In this document: positions 20,594-29,650 of the stretch, in pieces
Numbering within the stretch: position 1 is the first letter of the stretch
How the letters are laid out: every line of letters begins with the position of its first letter
Source of the DNA: Favolaschia claudopus
Lineage: Eukaryota; Basidiomycota; Agaricomycetes; Agaricales; Mycenaceae
DNA length: 64,000 nt
Reading direction: 5' to 3'
Assembly: GCA_037176885.1 (NCBI GenBank)
Contig: JAWWNJ010000027.1
Location: 620,001 to 684,000 of the forward strand
The notes under the pieces: model-generated
What the model saw: the letters and a program-made list of their open reading frames with translations, nothing else
Databases searched by the model: none
What the model was told of the DNA's origin: nothing
Made by a program: the position numbers and the translations under genes

Positions 20594-20965
20594 GCTATCT
20601 TACCCGGGAATTCAGGCCTGAATTCCGTGAAATAGGCCCCAAAACCAGTGGAATCCACACCACCTTTGGCAGCGTGGGAGGGAATCCATGCCACCTTTGT
20701 GAAAATACCCTCAGAATGGACGGAATCCACACCACCTACTGGAATCCACGCCACCTGCTGGAATCCACCCAAAATCTGAGAGCCAACTCGAAAATGTGAA
20801 CAGAAACTTATAGACGACCCCAGGCCCTTATAATGGAGGTGAAAAAAATTATAGTCACCAGCCAGGCCTTATAAGAAATCGCGACTCACTGGCAGCAAAA
20901 AATTATAAGCCAGAGCCAAGGCTTATAAGAAATACAATGGAACAGCCGACTCAAACCATCGAGAA
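20594..20965 (+). repeat. Module E1: palindrome plus GGAATCCACACCACC array
   Basis: A perfect 20-bp palindrome GGAATTCAGGCCTGAATTCC at 20607-20626 is followed by GTGAAATAGGCCCC and then five words of the type GGAATCCACACCACC starting at 20650, 20681, 20722, 20741 and 20760 (last one partial). A tail with repeated CTTATAAG/CTTATAGAC runs to about 20965. The scaffold matches module E2 at 23335 although the repeated word is different. It begins where copia B gag breaks off, so it is probably the end of a mobile element. Confidence 0.8.
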
Positions 20966-21064
20966 AAATTGGTGGAAACCAAAAGGGTGCCAAATAGCCT
21001 ACAAATCAGCCTAGGGTCACCGCAAACACCCGAACAGGTCCCGTTGACTTGCTACTCGCGGTTA

Positions 21065-21570
21065 CCAAAAGTAACCGAATTTGGGATTTTTGCCCGCAAA
21101 TTATGATGTTTAAAAAACTTTGAGTGACAGAGGGCTCATCTATATCATGTTTGCTACAACTTTCGTGATATAAACTTGGGGTCAGATATCACACAGTGAG
21201 TGAACGAATTAATCTTCAAAATACCATCTATTTGGCAGTGTTTGCCTTTTTTGGAACACAGTGTTCAGGATTTCAGGTAGGCCAGTACCTTGAAAATAGG
21301 TTTACTATCTCACGAGTCTGTATATGAGAGCTCAGGGCTTTCTGGGCCTTCCTCATCTTTCAATGAGAGTGCTAAAACAGAGCAATAAATTGTTGATTCG
21401 AGACGCAGACAAATAAACATTGAACATCAGCACAGGGAAAGCCCAATAAGTTCTGCTTGTGCCGTGAGCAATAGCATATGACCACCCCCTGCCTATCCCA
21501 CCAGCTGGACCAACCGCCAACTCTACTAGCTGGTCGCGTGTAAGACATTTCTAAATTCGGTTACTTTTGG
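21065..21570. mobile_element. TA-flanked MITE (506 bp)
   Basis: A perfect 21-bp inverted repeat TTACCAAAAGTAACCGAATT(T) lies at 21062-21082 and 21553-21573. Taking TA as the duplicated target gives TIRs starting CCAAAAGTAACC. No coding sequence. The TIR itself is partly self-complementary (GGTTAC..GTAACC). Confidence 0.75.
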
Positions 21571-21580
21571 TAATGCCGAG

Positions 21581-22301
21581 CACTGTGTGAAGTATTTGTC
21601 ATGAAATTCAAAACAATAATGAGGAATTTCAAGATTCCTGATGTTTTGTCATGAACCACATCATGAAATTCAAGATGCCTTTCACGATGCTCAGAAACTC
21701 ATTTTTACGATAGTTGTTGAGCATATGAATTCATGACAAAACATCATCATGCAAGACTGTCGAATTTTTGCCAAGTCCACTAGCCAGGTTGTTGAGTACA
21801 TAATGTACTCAATATCCTACTCACACATCCTCTACCCTCCCTAATGTAAAGAGGGGTTGAAGAAGGTGGCCAAAAGTTGGCAAAGTAATATCTCAGTACT
21901 CGGACTCACTCGATGCTGGTGCATATATAGTGTAACAAGCCAGTGTTAATAAAATCTGTCCTGGCTGACTTGGATGTGTGTATGCCCTTGCCTTTCGTTA
22001 TCGCCGTGCTAAAATGAGGTCATGCGTTCGATTCCGCCTGGTGCCAATTTCTTATTTTCATATTTTTGCTTCTTTTCATCGCCAAAATCATGATGTTATC
22101 GTCATGAATCCACAACAAAACATCACAAAAATAACGTCATGAATGTTCCCATAACCGTAATGAATTTCACGATGCACTTGCATGATGTTGCGTCGTGAAT
22201 TTCAAGACTGCATCATGAATTTCGTGACAATTCATCGTGAACTTTCTAATGAATCGTCGTGAAAAACATGAGGAATTTCATGATACTTTGACTGCACAGT
22301 G
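21581..22301. mobile_element. CACTG-ended element A (721 bp), 3-bp TSD GAG
   Basis: Starts CACTGTGTGAAGTATTTG and ends, inverted, CACTGTGCAGTCAAAGTATC. Flanked by GAG on both sides (21578-21580, 22302-22304). Both arms of about 200 bp are filled with variants of TTCATGATGTTTTGTCATGA. CACTR ends, a 3-bp duplication and subterminal arrays are the CACTA/EnSpm signature; no transposase. A tRNA-like pol III promoter sits in the middle. Confidence 0.88.
21962..22036 (+). other. tRNA-like pol III A and B boxes inside CACTG element A
   Basis: TGGCTGACTTG at 21962-21972 fits the A-box consensus TRGYNNANNNG and GTTCGATTC at 22026-22034 fits the B box. The 64-nt start-to-start distance is possible for a tRNA with variable arm or intron. 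No acceptor stem could be paired, so it is a tRNA-derived relic rather than a functional tRNA. Confidence 0.45.
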
Positions 22302-23100
22302 GAGTATATTGACTTGAATGGAAAGCGTACAGCTTGGACCGAAACCTCAATAGCACCGTCAATTGAGCACCGATTCCCTTGGTTGTAGGCCCGAATGGAA
22401 GCGTTTGACGAGGGCTATAAGAGCATGCTATTAGCGATCGAGTCGCAGGTCACCTGACCCTCACGACTGGGTGAAACACTGCGTTTCGAGGCCATACGGA
22501 ATGCACAAGGCAACACCGAAGCACAGATGTTAAGGTTTGGGACGACACCACAACACGGACGTTAAGGTTAGTGGTCCCACTCCCCCGACGGAATTCACCA
22601 GAATATAATTTTTTTTCGGCAGGTTCGGAAAGGAAACCGCGGACCAAGCAATCCAGCAAGGTAATGCACGGGTTAACAAAGGAATCCAGCAAGTCGTTGG
22701 TGAACTAGCCGCTCACAGCTCCCCGCTAGAACGTAAAGGAAATTGCGGGGCACCGAGTCAACAGAAGGACGTACTCAGGTGTACAACACGACAGCCAACA
22801 GTACATCACCAAGTACAATAGCAGGAGATCAACCCAGTCTGCCTAGTGGGTATCATCCCTTGCAACAACAGCAACGGGCACATTCAGAGTGCTCTACCCA
22901 CCAGTCTACTCAGACCCAGACTAGCAGGGGTTCGAGTCATACAACACGACCCCGTTCATCGACTCATCATCAGGTGGACTTGTGTCAGTATACATAGCAT
23001 TATAGGGGGCAATATATCATTGAACACGAGTCAAATGAACACATTCTACCCATCGTAAACGATATCTCAGTGATGCAAAGGCGACGAAAAAAGGATTGTG
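22302..23100. other. Non-coding stretch
   Basis: No gene recognised. A minus frame at 22450-22692 is open for 80 codons without motifs. The stretch would hold later exons of the secreted-protein gene at 23108-23280 if it were intact, but none could be found. Confidence 0.4.
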
Positions 23101-23107
23101 GTCATAC

Positions 23108-23280
23108 CGAAGCCAGCAGCCTTGACGCCGTTAGCACCAGCCACGCTGGTCACAGTGCCTGCCGACGACGAAATCAGACGAGCGTATAAGCGGGGCGGGA
23201 GAAAACATACCGTGTGCATGAACACTGAAAAAGGTCGATGAAGAGAGAATAGCGAGAACGACGAGGGTCTTGAAGAACAT
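23108..23280 (-). pseudogene. Egh16-like secreted protein, first two exons only
   Basis: Minus strand: ATG at 23280-23278 opens a signal peptide MFFKTLVVLAILSSS..FSVHA. Exon 1 (23280-23211) ends at a GTATGT donor; a 52-nt intron ends GGCAG at 23159; exon 2 (23158-23108) reads GTVTSVAGANGVKAAGF and ends at a GTATGA donor. A mature N-terminus HGTVTSV..GANGV right after the signal is what I know of fungal Egh16/gEgh16 (DUF3129-type) surface proteins, some linked to appressoria. No third exon with the cysteine-rich core follows within 350 bp, so the gene is truncated. Module E2 lies in its upstream region, about 55 bp before the ATG. Confidence 0.65.
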
Positions 23281-23321
23281 GGTGTCTAGCACGAGAAGAA
23301 CGCTGTTGGAATTGTTGAAGA

Positions 23322-23640
23322 AAGCTATTCAAGTGGAGTTACGATCGTAATTCCGTGAAAAGGGTCCCCAAACTGGTGGAATTATGGTTGCAATTGACAT
23401 CGTGGGAAGGAATTATGGTTGCATTGCTTAACAACAGGTCCAAAATGACTCAAATCGCAGGAATTATGGTTGCTGACTGGAATTATGGTTGCACCCAGAA
23501 TCTTCAGAGTAGAAACAAACGCACAATAAATATAGTCGAACACAGCACCCTATAAGAAAAGAAACAAACTAGACTCTTATAGCCCAAAGCAAGGCCTTAT
23601 AATAAACGCAACTCAAAGGAAACCCTCTCAGCCGACGCAA
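23322..23640 (+). repeat. Module E2: palindrome plus GGAATTATGGTTGC array
   Basis: A 20-bp near-palindrome GGAGTTACGATCGTAATTCC (one mismatch) at 23335-23354 is followed by GTGAAAAGGGTCCCC and four identical words GGAATTATGGTTGC starting at 23378, 23409, 23460 and 23479. The palindrome-to-first-word distance (43 bp) and two of the word spacings (31 and 19 bp) equal those of E1. The tail again has CTATAAGAAA/CTTATAATAAA repeats and a shared CAGCCGAC. Confidence 0.82.
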
Positions 23641-23671
23641 TTGCCCAAGCGAATTATTATAACGGCTCACC

Positions 23672-23895
23672 AGCCCTAGCTACCTTTTCCCGGAAACTGG
23701 TACCAGTTTCCGTGCGAAGTGGTCTCAAAAACGTCGAAATTCACGGAAACTGGCTCCCCATCAGATGAAACTGGCTCCCCATCAGAGCAATCACAACAAA
23801 GTGGCTCAACTCAGCCAAGTTGAACGGAAACTGGCTCCCGATCAAGAAGACAATATATATAAGTGCTGTGGATTTACCGCTTCGGAAGACGGTAA
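23672..23895 (+). repeat. Module E3: palindrome plus GGAAACTGGCTCCCC array and TATA box
   Basis: A perfect palindrome GGAAACTGGTACCAGTTTCC at 23692-23711 follows CTAGCTACCTTTTCCC, close to CTAGCTATCTTACCC before E1. Words GGAAACTGGCTCCCC(ATCAG) start at 23745, 23766, 23796 (degenerate) and 23826. They are followed by TATATATAAG near 23852-23862 and a small hairpin TTTACCG..CGGTAAA. It abuts the end of E2. Confidence 0.78.
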
Positions 23896-23984
23896 ATTAG
23901 CCCTAATATTTTACCCGCCATTATGGAGCCTCCAGAAAGTTGGGTTAATTAGCAGATAATCTACAGTGGTGATGGAAAGATCTG

Positions 23985-24290
23985 CACGCGGTGTTTCTCA
24001 CGCAATTCGGCTTATGAATTATGTCTGTGGAGAGCCGAGAGAATTCAAGTTTTCAAGTTGCAAAAGAGGGAGAGAAAAGGAGAGAAAAGAGAGAGACTCA
24101 CCATGTATCTGAGACTCTGTTCCCCAAAAATTACCTCCCCAGAGCTTCTGTAGCTCCCGCAAAAGCGCCGGAAAATCTTGATTTCTATGTCTCGGTTAGG
24201 CAGATCAAAGGTATTCAAGATATGGCAGGAGGTATGTCCTTTCGGAGCAACTGCCTCCCTGGGACATAATCCAGCCAATCAAATTCAAGA
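23985..24290 (+). repeat. Dispersed repeat related to 8930-9200
   Basis: Shares ATGTCTGTGGA, a purine-rich AAAGAGGGAGAG tract, CTTGATTTC and ATGTCYTTTCGG in order with 8930-9200. TATGTCC pairs with GGGACATA around 24232-24270, as the 9149 hairpin does. Confidence 0.6.
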
Positions 24291-25195
24291 TTTCCTCGGA
24301 ACTAACCCTAGCCCACTTGCTGCAATGAACGAGCACAATAATACAGGACTAGAGTATCTAAAACTCAAGCTAGAGAGTTTTGAGCTCTCTGTGAATACGG
24401 AAAAACATGCACCAATATTTTGAAAAATTCGGGTGAATTTCAATCAAATTTCAATTGGAGTGCATTCTCAACTGGATGCCCCAATGTTCGGATATTGATG
24501 CTGTCACAAAGAGACAAGGACTAGTAGATTCTACCCCCTTTATTTTTGAACATGAAGTAACGCTGGTTCATTGTTGTTGTGAGGTCGAAATATAAGCAGT
24601 CGTGGTGGCAGATTACGGATTCAAGGGAAAGCAAGATCAAAATGAGCTTGTTTTGGGGCCCTAGCCCTCTTTCTTGGTTTCCTTGGTCTGCCATGTATTC
24701 TCAGACTCAGAGGATGGCCTCGTCGACTTGAATGAGGTGCGAGGATGAAGTTGACCAAGTTTTGATTCACATCATTGACCGGAACAGATTGGATCAAATT
24801 AGATCACCACAGTATGCCTTATCCGGACATAATCCTCCACAGACTTGACTAATGAGCCTACTACTGGAAGTTACAAGCTTTAGCTCCCTGCCTCCGGCAC
24901 GGCCGACTCGCTGCGCTCGCCGGCCTCCCTCCGTTCAGTCACGCCCCAAACCCCGCTGCGCTCGCTCCGCTCGCGACGTCTAGTACGATCTCAACATCTC
25001 GACATTGACCCCGTGATTTTCTGTCAAAAGTCACGCGACTGATGGCCTGGCCCTCTTTTCAAGTATAGGATATTTGAAATGCTACATTTCTTCGTAGGAC
25101 TATATTTCCCAGAAACCAGTCCGGAATTCAAACTTGATTGAAACAAGAAATGGATCAGTTTGAATCAATTGCCTGGCAATGTATCTGCATTACAG
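24291..25195. other. Non-coding stretch containing one arm of a distant inverted repeat
   Basis: No gene. At 24879-24945 a block with CTCCCTGCCTCCGGCACGGC and a GGCCGACTCGC..GCTCGCCGGCC stem occurs inverted at 31108-31177, 6.2 kb away and nearly identical over about 65 bp. Nearby CCGTGATTTTCTGTCAAA also has a relative at 31238. Confidence 0.6.
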
Positions 25196-26024
25196 GGAAT
25201 CCTGAAAATAATGACAATCACAAATAAAAATATTTGCGATTCCCGAAAAGGAAATTCGTGCTTCCGGCCACAGAAGCTTTCAGGCACTACAGGAGGTCGT
25301 AAGAATGCTTCTAGTATGCTATTCTAACTATTTTGGTGGTGCAAACTCGAGGCAAGACCAACGGAAGCTAAGCCAGCAATGCATCCACTAGTTGGACCGA
25401 CTACACAGGAAAATAACGCCAGATAGATAGCTACCCGGGAAAAAGTGGAATATAACAATAAGAGAATATGGTACTATACTCTTCCCCAAAGCTTGGGTTG
25501 AAAACAGAGCTCAAACGAAGCTGTTGCGAGTCCCATTGACTGAGGCAATACAAGGGCAATAAGAACTGGAAGAGAGTACACATTTGCAGACAATTCAGCC
25601 CCCCCCAGTGGTAGTATTATCTTCTGAATTCTCTTCTAATCTTCTTCATAGCGAGAAAGGCCCTCCAACTCGATGTAACGGGCACCAGATAGTCCACATC
25701 ACTCTGCTGTTGATGCATCGAATTGCAAGCACAGAAAGGCACAGGTGAGGGCGGATTGAACTCGAAGACCTCCAGAATGACCATAGGCATAGTCCACACC
25801 ACTCTGCTGTTGATGCATCGAATTGCAAGCACAGAAAGGCACAGGTGAGGGCGGATTGAACTCGAAGACCTCCAGAATGACCATAGGCATGGTCCAGGAC
25901 ATCAGAGGAAGGACTGCTGTGAGTTGAGAGCTCAAAAACAAGGAGAAGGAAAAGGAAGAACCCAAATTTCCTTTTCGGGAATCGCAAATATTTTTATTTG
26001 TGATTGTCATTATTTTCAGGATTC
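25196..26024. repeat. Perfect 61-bp inverted repeat spanning 829 bp
   Basis: The arms 25196-25256 and 25964-26024 are exact inverted copies starting GGAATCCTGAAAATAATGAC. No target duplication is visible, so it may be an inverted duplication rather than a transposon. The interior holds the 100-bp tandem repeat. Confidence 0.85.
25691..25890. repeat. Two-unit 100-bp tandem duplication
   Basis: AGTCCACATCACTCTGCTGT at 25691 and AGTCCACACCACTCTGCTGT at 25791 start two 100-bp units that are otherwise nearly identical. On the minus strand they give a repeated open frame, but no protein motif. Confidence 0.88.
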
Positions 26025-26303
26025 CATGTAAGAAACCCAGCACTTATTGCGAACGAAGCGAGCAATTCTACCCAACACGTGACTGGCTGAGGGCTGCAAT
26101 ATGCAGTAAACAAAGACAAAGTCTTTGAACGGTGGCTGACAGCCCTCTGGAAAACTTGAAGCGCTTCAAATTCTTTCATTTCGGCCCAGATTGAGCTGGT
26201 ACTTCGATGGAATACTCGCCTAGCTCTAGCGCCTCGAATGATACCAAAATCTCGCGAAGAAGAGACCCCGAAATGACAGACTTAGGAATTGCACGCTTGA
26301 CCA

Positions 26304-26557
26304 TATCAGAATATAAACCGAGGTGGCTGGAAGCCGATAGAGCTCGATCGGAACAAGAGCTGCTGGAGTGCAGGTGCAGGAGCACACGGAGGGGCACAAG
26401 AGAGAAAGACTCAGAGGTCAAGATGGGGGTTAAGAGTAAGAGTGATTGATTGTAGACCATACTCAACTACGAGAAGTATATAAATGTAGATAGGTATCAA
26501 TGGATAAGATATGTCCGAAGTCGGAATGATGCGAACCAACAAATTCATATCCTGACA
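26304..26557 (-). repeat. 3' LTR of element 26304-27960
   Basis: 254 bp; preceded on the minus strand by GGTGGGAG. Confidence 0.93.
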
Positions 26558-27706
26558 CTCCCACCTTCGCAAAGAACGAGATATAGCCTACAAAGAATAA
26601 AAGCAACAATAACGAATGTGCGAGAGCTCCCACCGAATAGCACATTCAGAAGACAGAAAGAACTATAGCAGTCATACCAAAAACAACGCCCAGGGCAGCG
26701 CAAACTGCAATCGAGACAATGGCTACAGTCCCCGTCACCGAACGGTCGAAAAGACAGTTGCGCTACAATGGAGAAGTCGGCGAGAACAAGTTTAGTCTCC
26801 GCAACCCTGCTATAATTGGTCGCCCAAACGTGCGATCCATGTGGAAGCCCATGAGCTTTCACCTGGTAATGACCAGATCCTGCGTGCATAGCAGCGCATT
26901 GGCCATTAGATACCTAGAAGAAATACCAGCGAAAATTGGCTCCAGTATCCAAAGTGAACAATAAAATCTGGATGTGGTATGCTGTGTGCGCAAGTACAGC
27001 ACAGCAGGTGGAGCAGCAATGTTGGCTCCCACCTATCCCAAGAGACCGCAGCTTGCAGTGCAGTGGTTAGGATTGGAAGTTCGTGGTGTGTTCTGCCGAA
27101 CGGTAAGGGTTGTGATCCTGTGATGGAAAGGAAGAGGTCGGCAGAATGAATATGGAAGCTGATGTTGGTAGGAATTGTCGTGCTTGAAGGGGAAGTGAAC
27201 CGGCAATGGCTGTACACCAGAGGAGCACCGTTGGAATCCGCGGAACAGCAGGACAATTGAGGTAAATAATAACCTCCTCGAGGGTGAGAATGCTGGGGAT
27301 GATGGATGGATCATGGAAGGAAACAATTCCTTTACCCAGTGAGGATCCAGAGAGAGGTCGAAGCGGCACACAGTGTGGGAGAACTGAGCACAGTGTGTGG
27401 GAAAGAACTTTCGGAGAGTCATCGGGATGAGCAGGTCATGTGCACGGACACTTGACATCCGTGAGAGGTCTGTACAGCAGCGTGAGAACCAGTAGATGCT
27501 GTAGAGATAAGAGTGTCGAGGCTGCAGTGTAAGAGAGGCTCGAGAGGAAGACCTAGGAAGAACAGCAAAGAGTCGAGGTGGATGCGAGGATGGCGTAGAT
27601 CAGGATGAGCAGTGGAAGTAACGAGTGGATGGTAAGATTCCGGAGGCACGCTGGAGCAAGCCGCTCTCGCATCAAGCTCAGGCGCTAGGGCGCGGGGCCC
27701 ATAACC

Positions 27707-27960
27707 TATCAGAATATAAACCGAGGTGGCTGGAAGCCGATAGAGCTCGATCGGAACAAGAGCTGCTGGAGTGCAGGTGCAGGAGCACACGGAGGGGCAC
27801 AAGAGAGAAAGACTCAGAGGTCAAGATGGGGGTTAAGAGTAAGAGTGATTGATTGTAGACCATACTCAACTACGAGAAGTATATAAATGTAGATAGGTAT
27901 CAATGGATAAGATATGTCCGAAGTCGGAATGATGCGAACCAACAAATTCATATCCTGACA
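27707..27960 (-). repeat. 5' LTR of element 26304-27960
   Basis: 254 bp, appears identical to its partner. Followed on the minus strand by GGTTATGGGCCCCG. Confidence 0.93.
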
Positions 27961-28185
27961 GACCAATTGCCGCTGACTTGACTTCGGATCATCGAGATCC
28001 GCCGCTTCGCGAGCACCATTCGCCTGTCGGCGGATCGATGTTAATATAACTTCCGTGTGCATTGAATTGAGGGCGCAGTGAGTACAGATATTAAGTAATA
28101 ACAACCGAATTCTAGACCCACGTCCGAAATACTGGGCACAAAGGACGGAATAGCCGCGCTGGCTCAATTCTTGGAGTTGTCCGGG

Positions 28186-28385
28186 CACTGTGCAGAGGGA
28201 AGGTTTTGAAATTCATGATGTTGTTCAGGACCTTGTGTTAGGTATTTCGTCGTCATTTGTGTTGAATTTCATGATCTTTCGTCGGATTTCATGACAAAAC
28301 GTTACGATCCGGGGTCCTGAAATTCCTAACGACTGTGGGCCCGTTCCTAACGTTTTTTCATGACATTTTGTCATGATCTTCGGAA
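28186..28385 (+). mobile_element. Truncated CACTG-family element (one arm)
   Basis: Starts CACTGTGCAGAGGGAAGG and contains TTCATGATGTTG, ATTTCATGACAAAACG and TTTTGTCATGATC words like elements A and B. No opposite CACAGTG terminus follows, so only one arm is kept. Confidence 0.65.
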
Positions 28386-28879
28386 GGATTCGTCCGGAAG
28401 TACCACCAAGCTAGCCAGCTATCCCGACGCCTTCCCCCTTATGGCAGAGGTATAAAACAGGATATATTTCAAGTACTGGACAATACAGTTGCACTACTAC
28501 GAGTATAATCATATTCTGACCTTCAAAATCTCGCCACCGTCACGATCAGCCGTACTTTAACGGCTTGCGTGGCTCGGAAACACACTACGGAGAATGAAAA
28601 AGAGGTAGAGAAGGGAAGGACTTTTAGTTATTTTACAACAAAAAAATAAAACCTTGACTTATTCATGATTTCATAGGAGTTCTCTGTGTGTAAATACTTG
28701 TTCTCAGTCGCATCCCTTCAATTCTCTGGTCCGAGGTCAGCGCAGCAGATTGAGTGCAAAGCAATTGTCAACAGATGATTTAGTTATAGCGATGACTTAA
28801 CCGTCAGCAGCGGGCCGCGACAACTGTCTCAAACTCGATTTAATGGCATGGCAGACAATTGCAAGAACTATATTACATA
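28386..28879. other. Non-coding stretch
   Basis: No gene or clear repeat; AT-rich around 28620-28680. Confidence 0.4.
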
Positions 28880-29020
28880 TGTTGTAGGATCTGAGGGTCA
28901 CAATATTCATAGTTCGGTCTTGTGCAGTACGGCGGGGCAAAAGAATTGTCACCCGATTTCGAGACGTAGCTCGGGAAAGAGCATCATAGAGCTGTCCGGG
29001 TCTGAAAACAGGTGCGCGAA
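28880..29020 (-). pseudogene. Helitron helicase C-terminal scrap
   Basis: Minus strand reads APVFRPGQLYDALSRATSRN, then RVTILLP. This is the final conserved helicase motif of Helitron RepHel proteins, where relatives have HGQLYVALSRATS. Only about 40 codons are recognisable and upstream helicase motifs are absent, so it is a truncated relic unrelated in position to the helicase at 3-2417. Confidence 0.7.
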
Positions 29021-29515
29021 GATCGGTTGATTGAAATTGCGAAGGCAAGGCGAAGAGGAAATTGAAGGCGAGACAGAAATCAGCCGCCTCAATAGTCACC
29101 ACCAGAAGTCCAGGAAGCAAAGCCGCTCCTATTCAAGGTACAAAGAGGACGAGGGTTACAAACGGGTGAAGGGCACTTCACGCCCATACAGTGGTATTGT
29201 TTGCTTACACCTTTGATCTACGCCGAGCTCGCATCAACTTCGGAGACTGTCTACCTCCATCTACCCGCACGTCTCGGATGACCACCCGGCTGTCACTTCT
29301 CTGTGGACACTCGGGTAGTCATTGATCCCAACGGGCTCGACGGTCTCAACCACAGGCACGGTTAATGAGCCCGCAGGTACGAGGACCCTTGTGAGCAGAC
29401 ATTATACTTAGAGCAGTAGCCGCCATCAAATTTTTGAATCATTCTGCCTCGCTGTCATCTCAACAGCCCTTTCGGCGCTCGCAGAGCGCGCGGCTACCTC
29501 TACATATACCGATCG
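29021..29515. other. Non-coding stretch
   Basis: No gene recognised between the helicase scrap and the GTCAAC array. Confidence 0.4.
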
Positions 29516-29650
29516 ATCGAGTTGTGTCAACATTCTGTCAACGTGTGTCGTCAACACAGCGTCAACACATGAATTGGAGCGGTCGCCGCCGGTCAACCAG
29601 TGGAGACCAGTGGTCAACCTCCAGTCAATCGTTGATCATATAAGTAGCTC
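29516..29650 (+). promoter_or_regulatory. GTCAAC word array before a TATA box
   Basis: GTCAAC or GTCAAT occurs seven times between 29525 and 29630, followed by CATATAAGTAG at 29637-29647. An activator-site array upstream of a TATA element is what an LTR U3 or a fungal promoter would look like. No coding start follows closely. Confidence 0.5.

Larger units (their letters stand above)
26304..27960 (-). mobile_element. TRIM/small LARD LTR element (1,657 bp), identical LTRs, TSD GACCA
   Basis: Two 254-bp direct repeats (26304-26557, 27707-27960) look identical base for base and are flanked by GACCA at 26299-26303 and 27961-27965. On the minus strand the LTR starts TGTCAGGATATGAATT right after the polypurine tract GAAGGTGGGAG, and the other LTR is followed by GGTTATGGGCC as primer-binding region. 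LTR ends are TGTCAG..CTGATA. The 1,149-bp interior has only short unconserved frames. The intact copia at 32496 has LTR head TGTCAGAATATGAATT and similar signals, so it is the likely helper family. Identical LTRs imply a very recent insertion. Confidence 0.95.

Noticed and set aside
20594..23895. CRISPR-like or telomere-like arrays for modules E1-E3
   Set aside because: Words are short with unequal spacers, there are no cas-like genes and no TTAGGG repeats; the genome is eukaryotic.
24045..24278. Small overlapping ORFs at 24.0-24.4 kb
   Set aside because: They lie in a dispersed repeat with hairpins; a second copy at 8.9-9.2 kb does not keep the same frames.
25196..26024. TIR transposon with target duplication
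   Set aside because: The 61-bp arms are perfect, but the flanks (CATTACAG / ATGTAAGA) show no direct repeat.
26713..27458. Protein-coding gene inside the 26304-27960 element
   Set aside because: Short overlapping minus-strand frames without gag or pol motifs; LTR element size and layout fit a non-coding TRIM/LARD.
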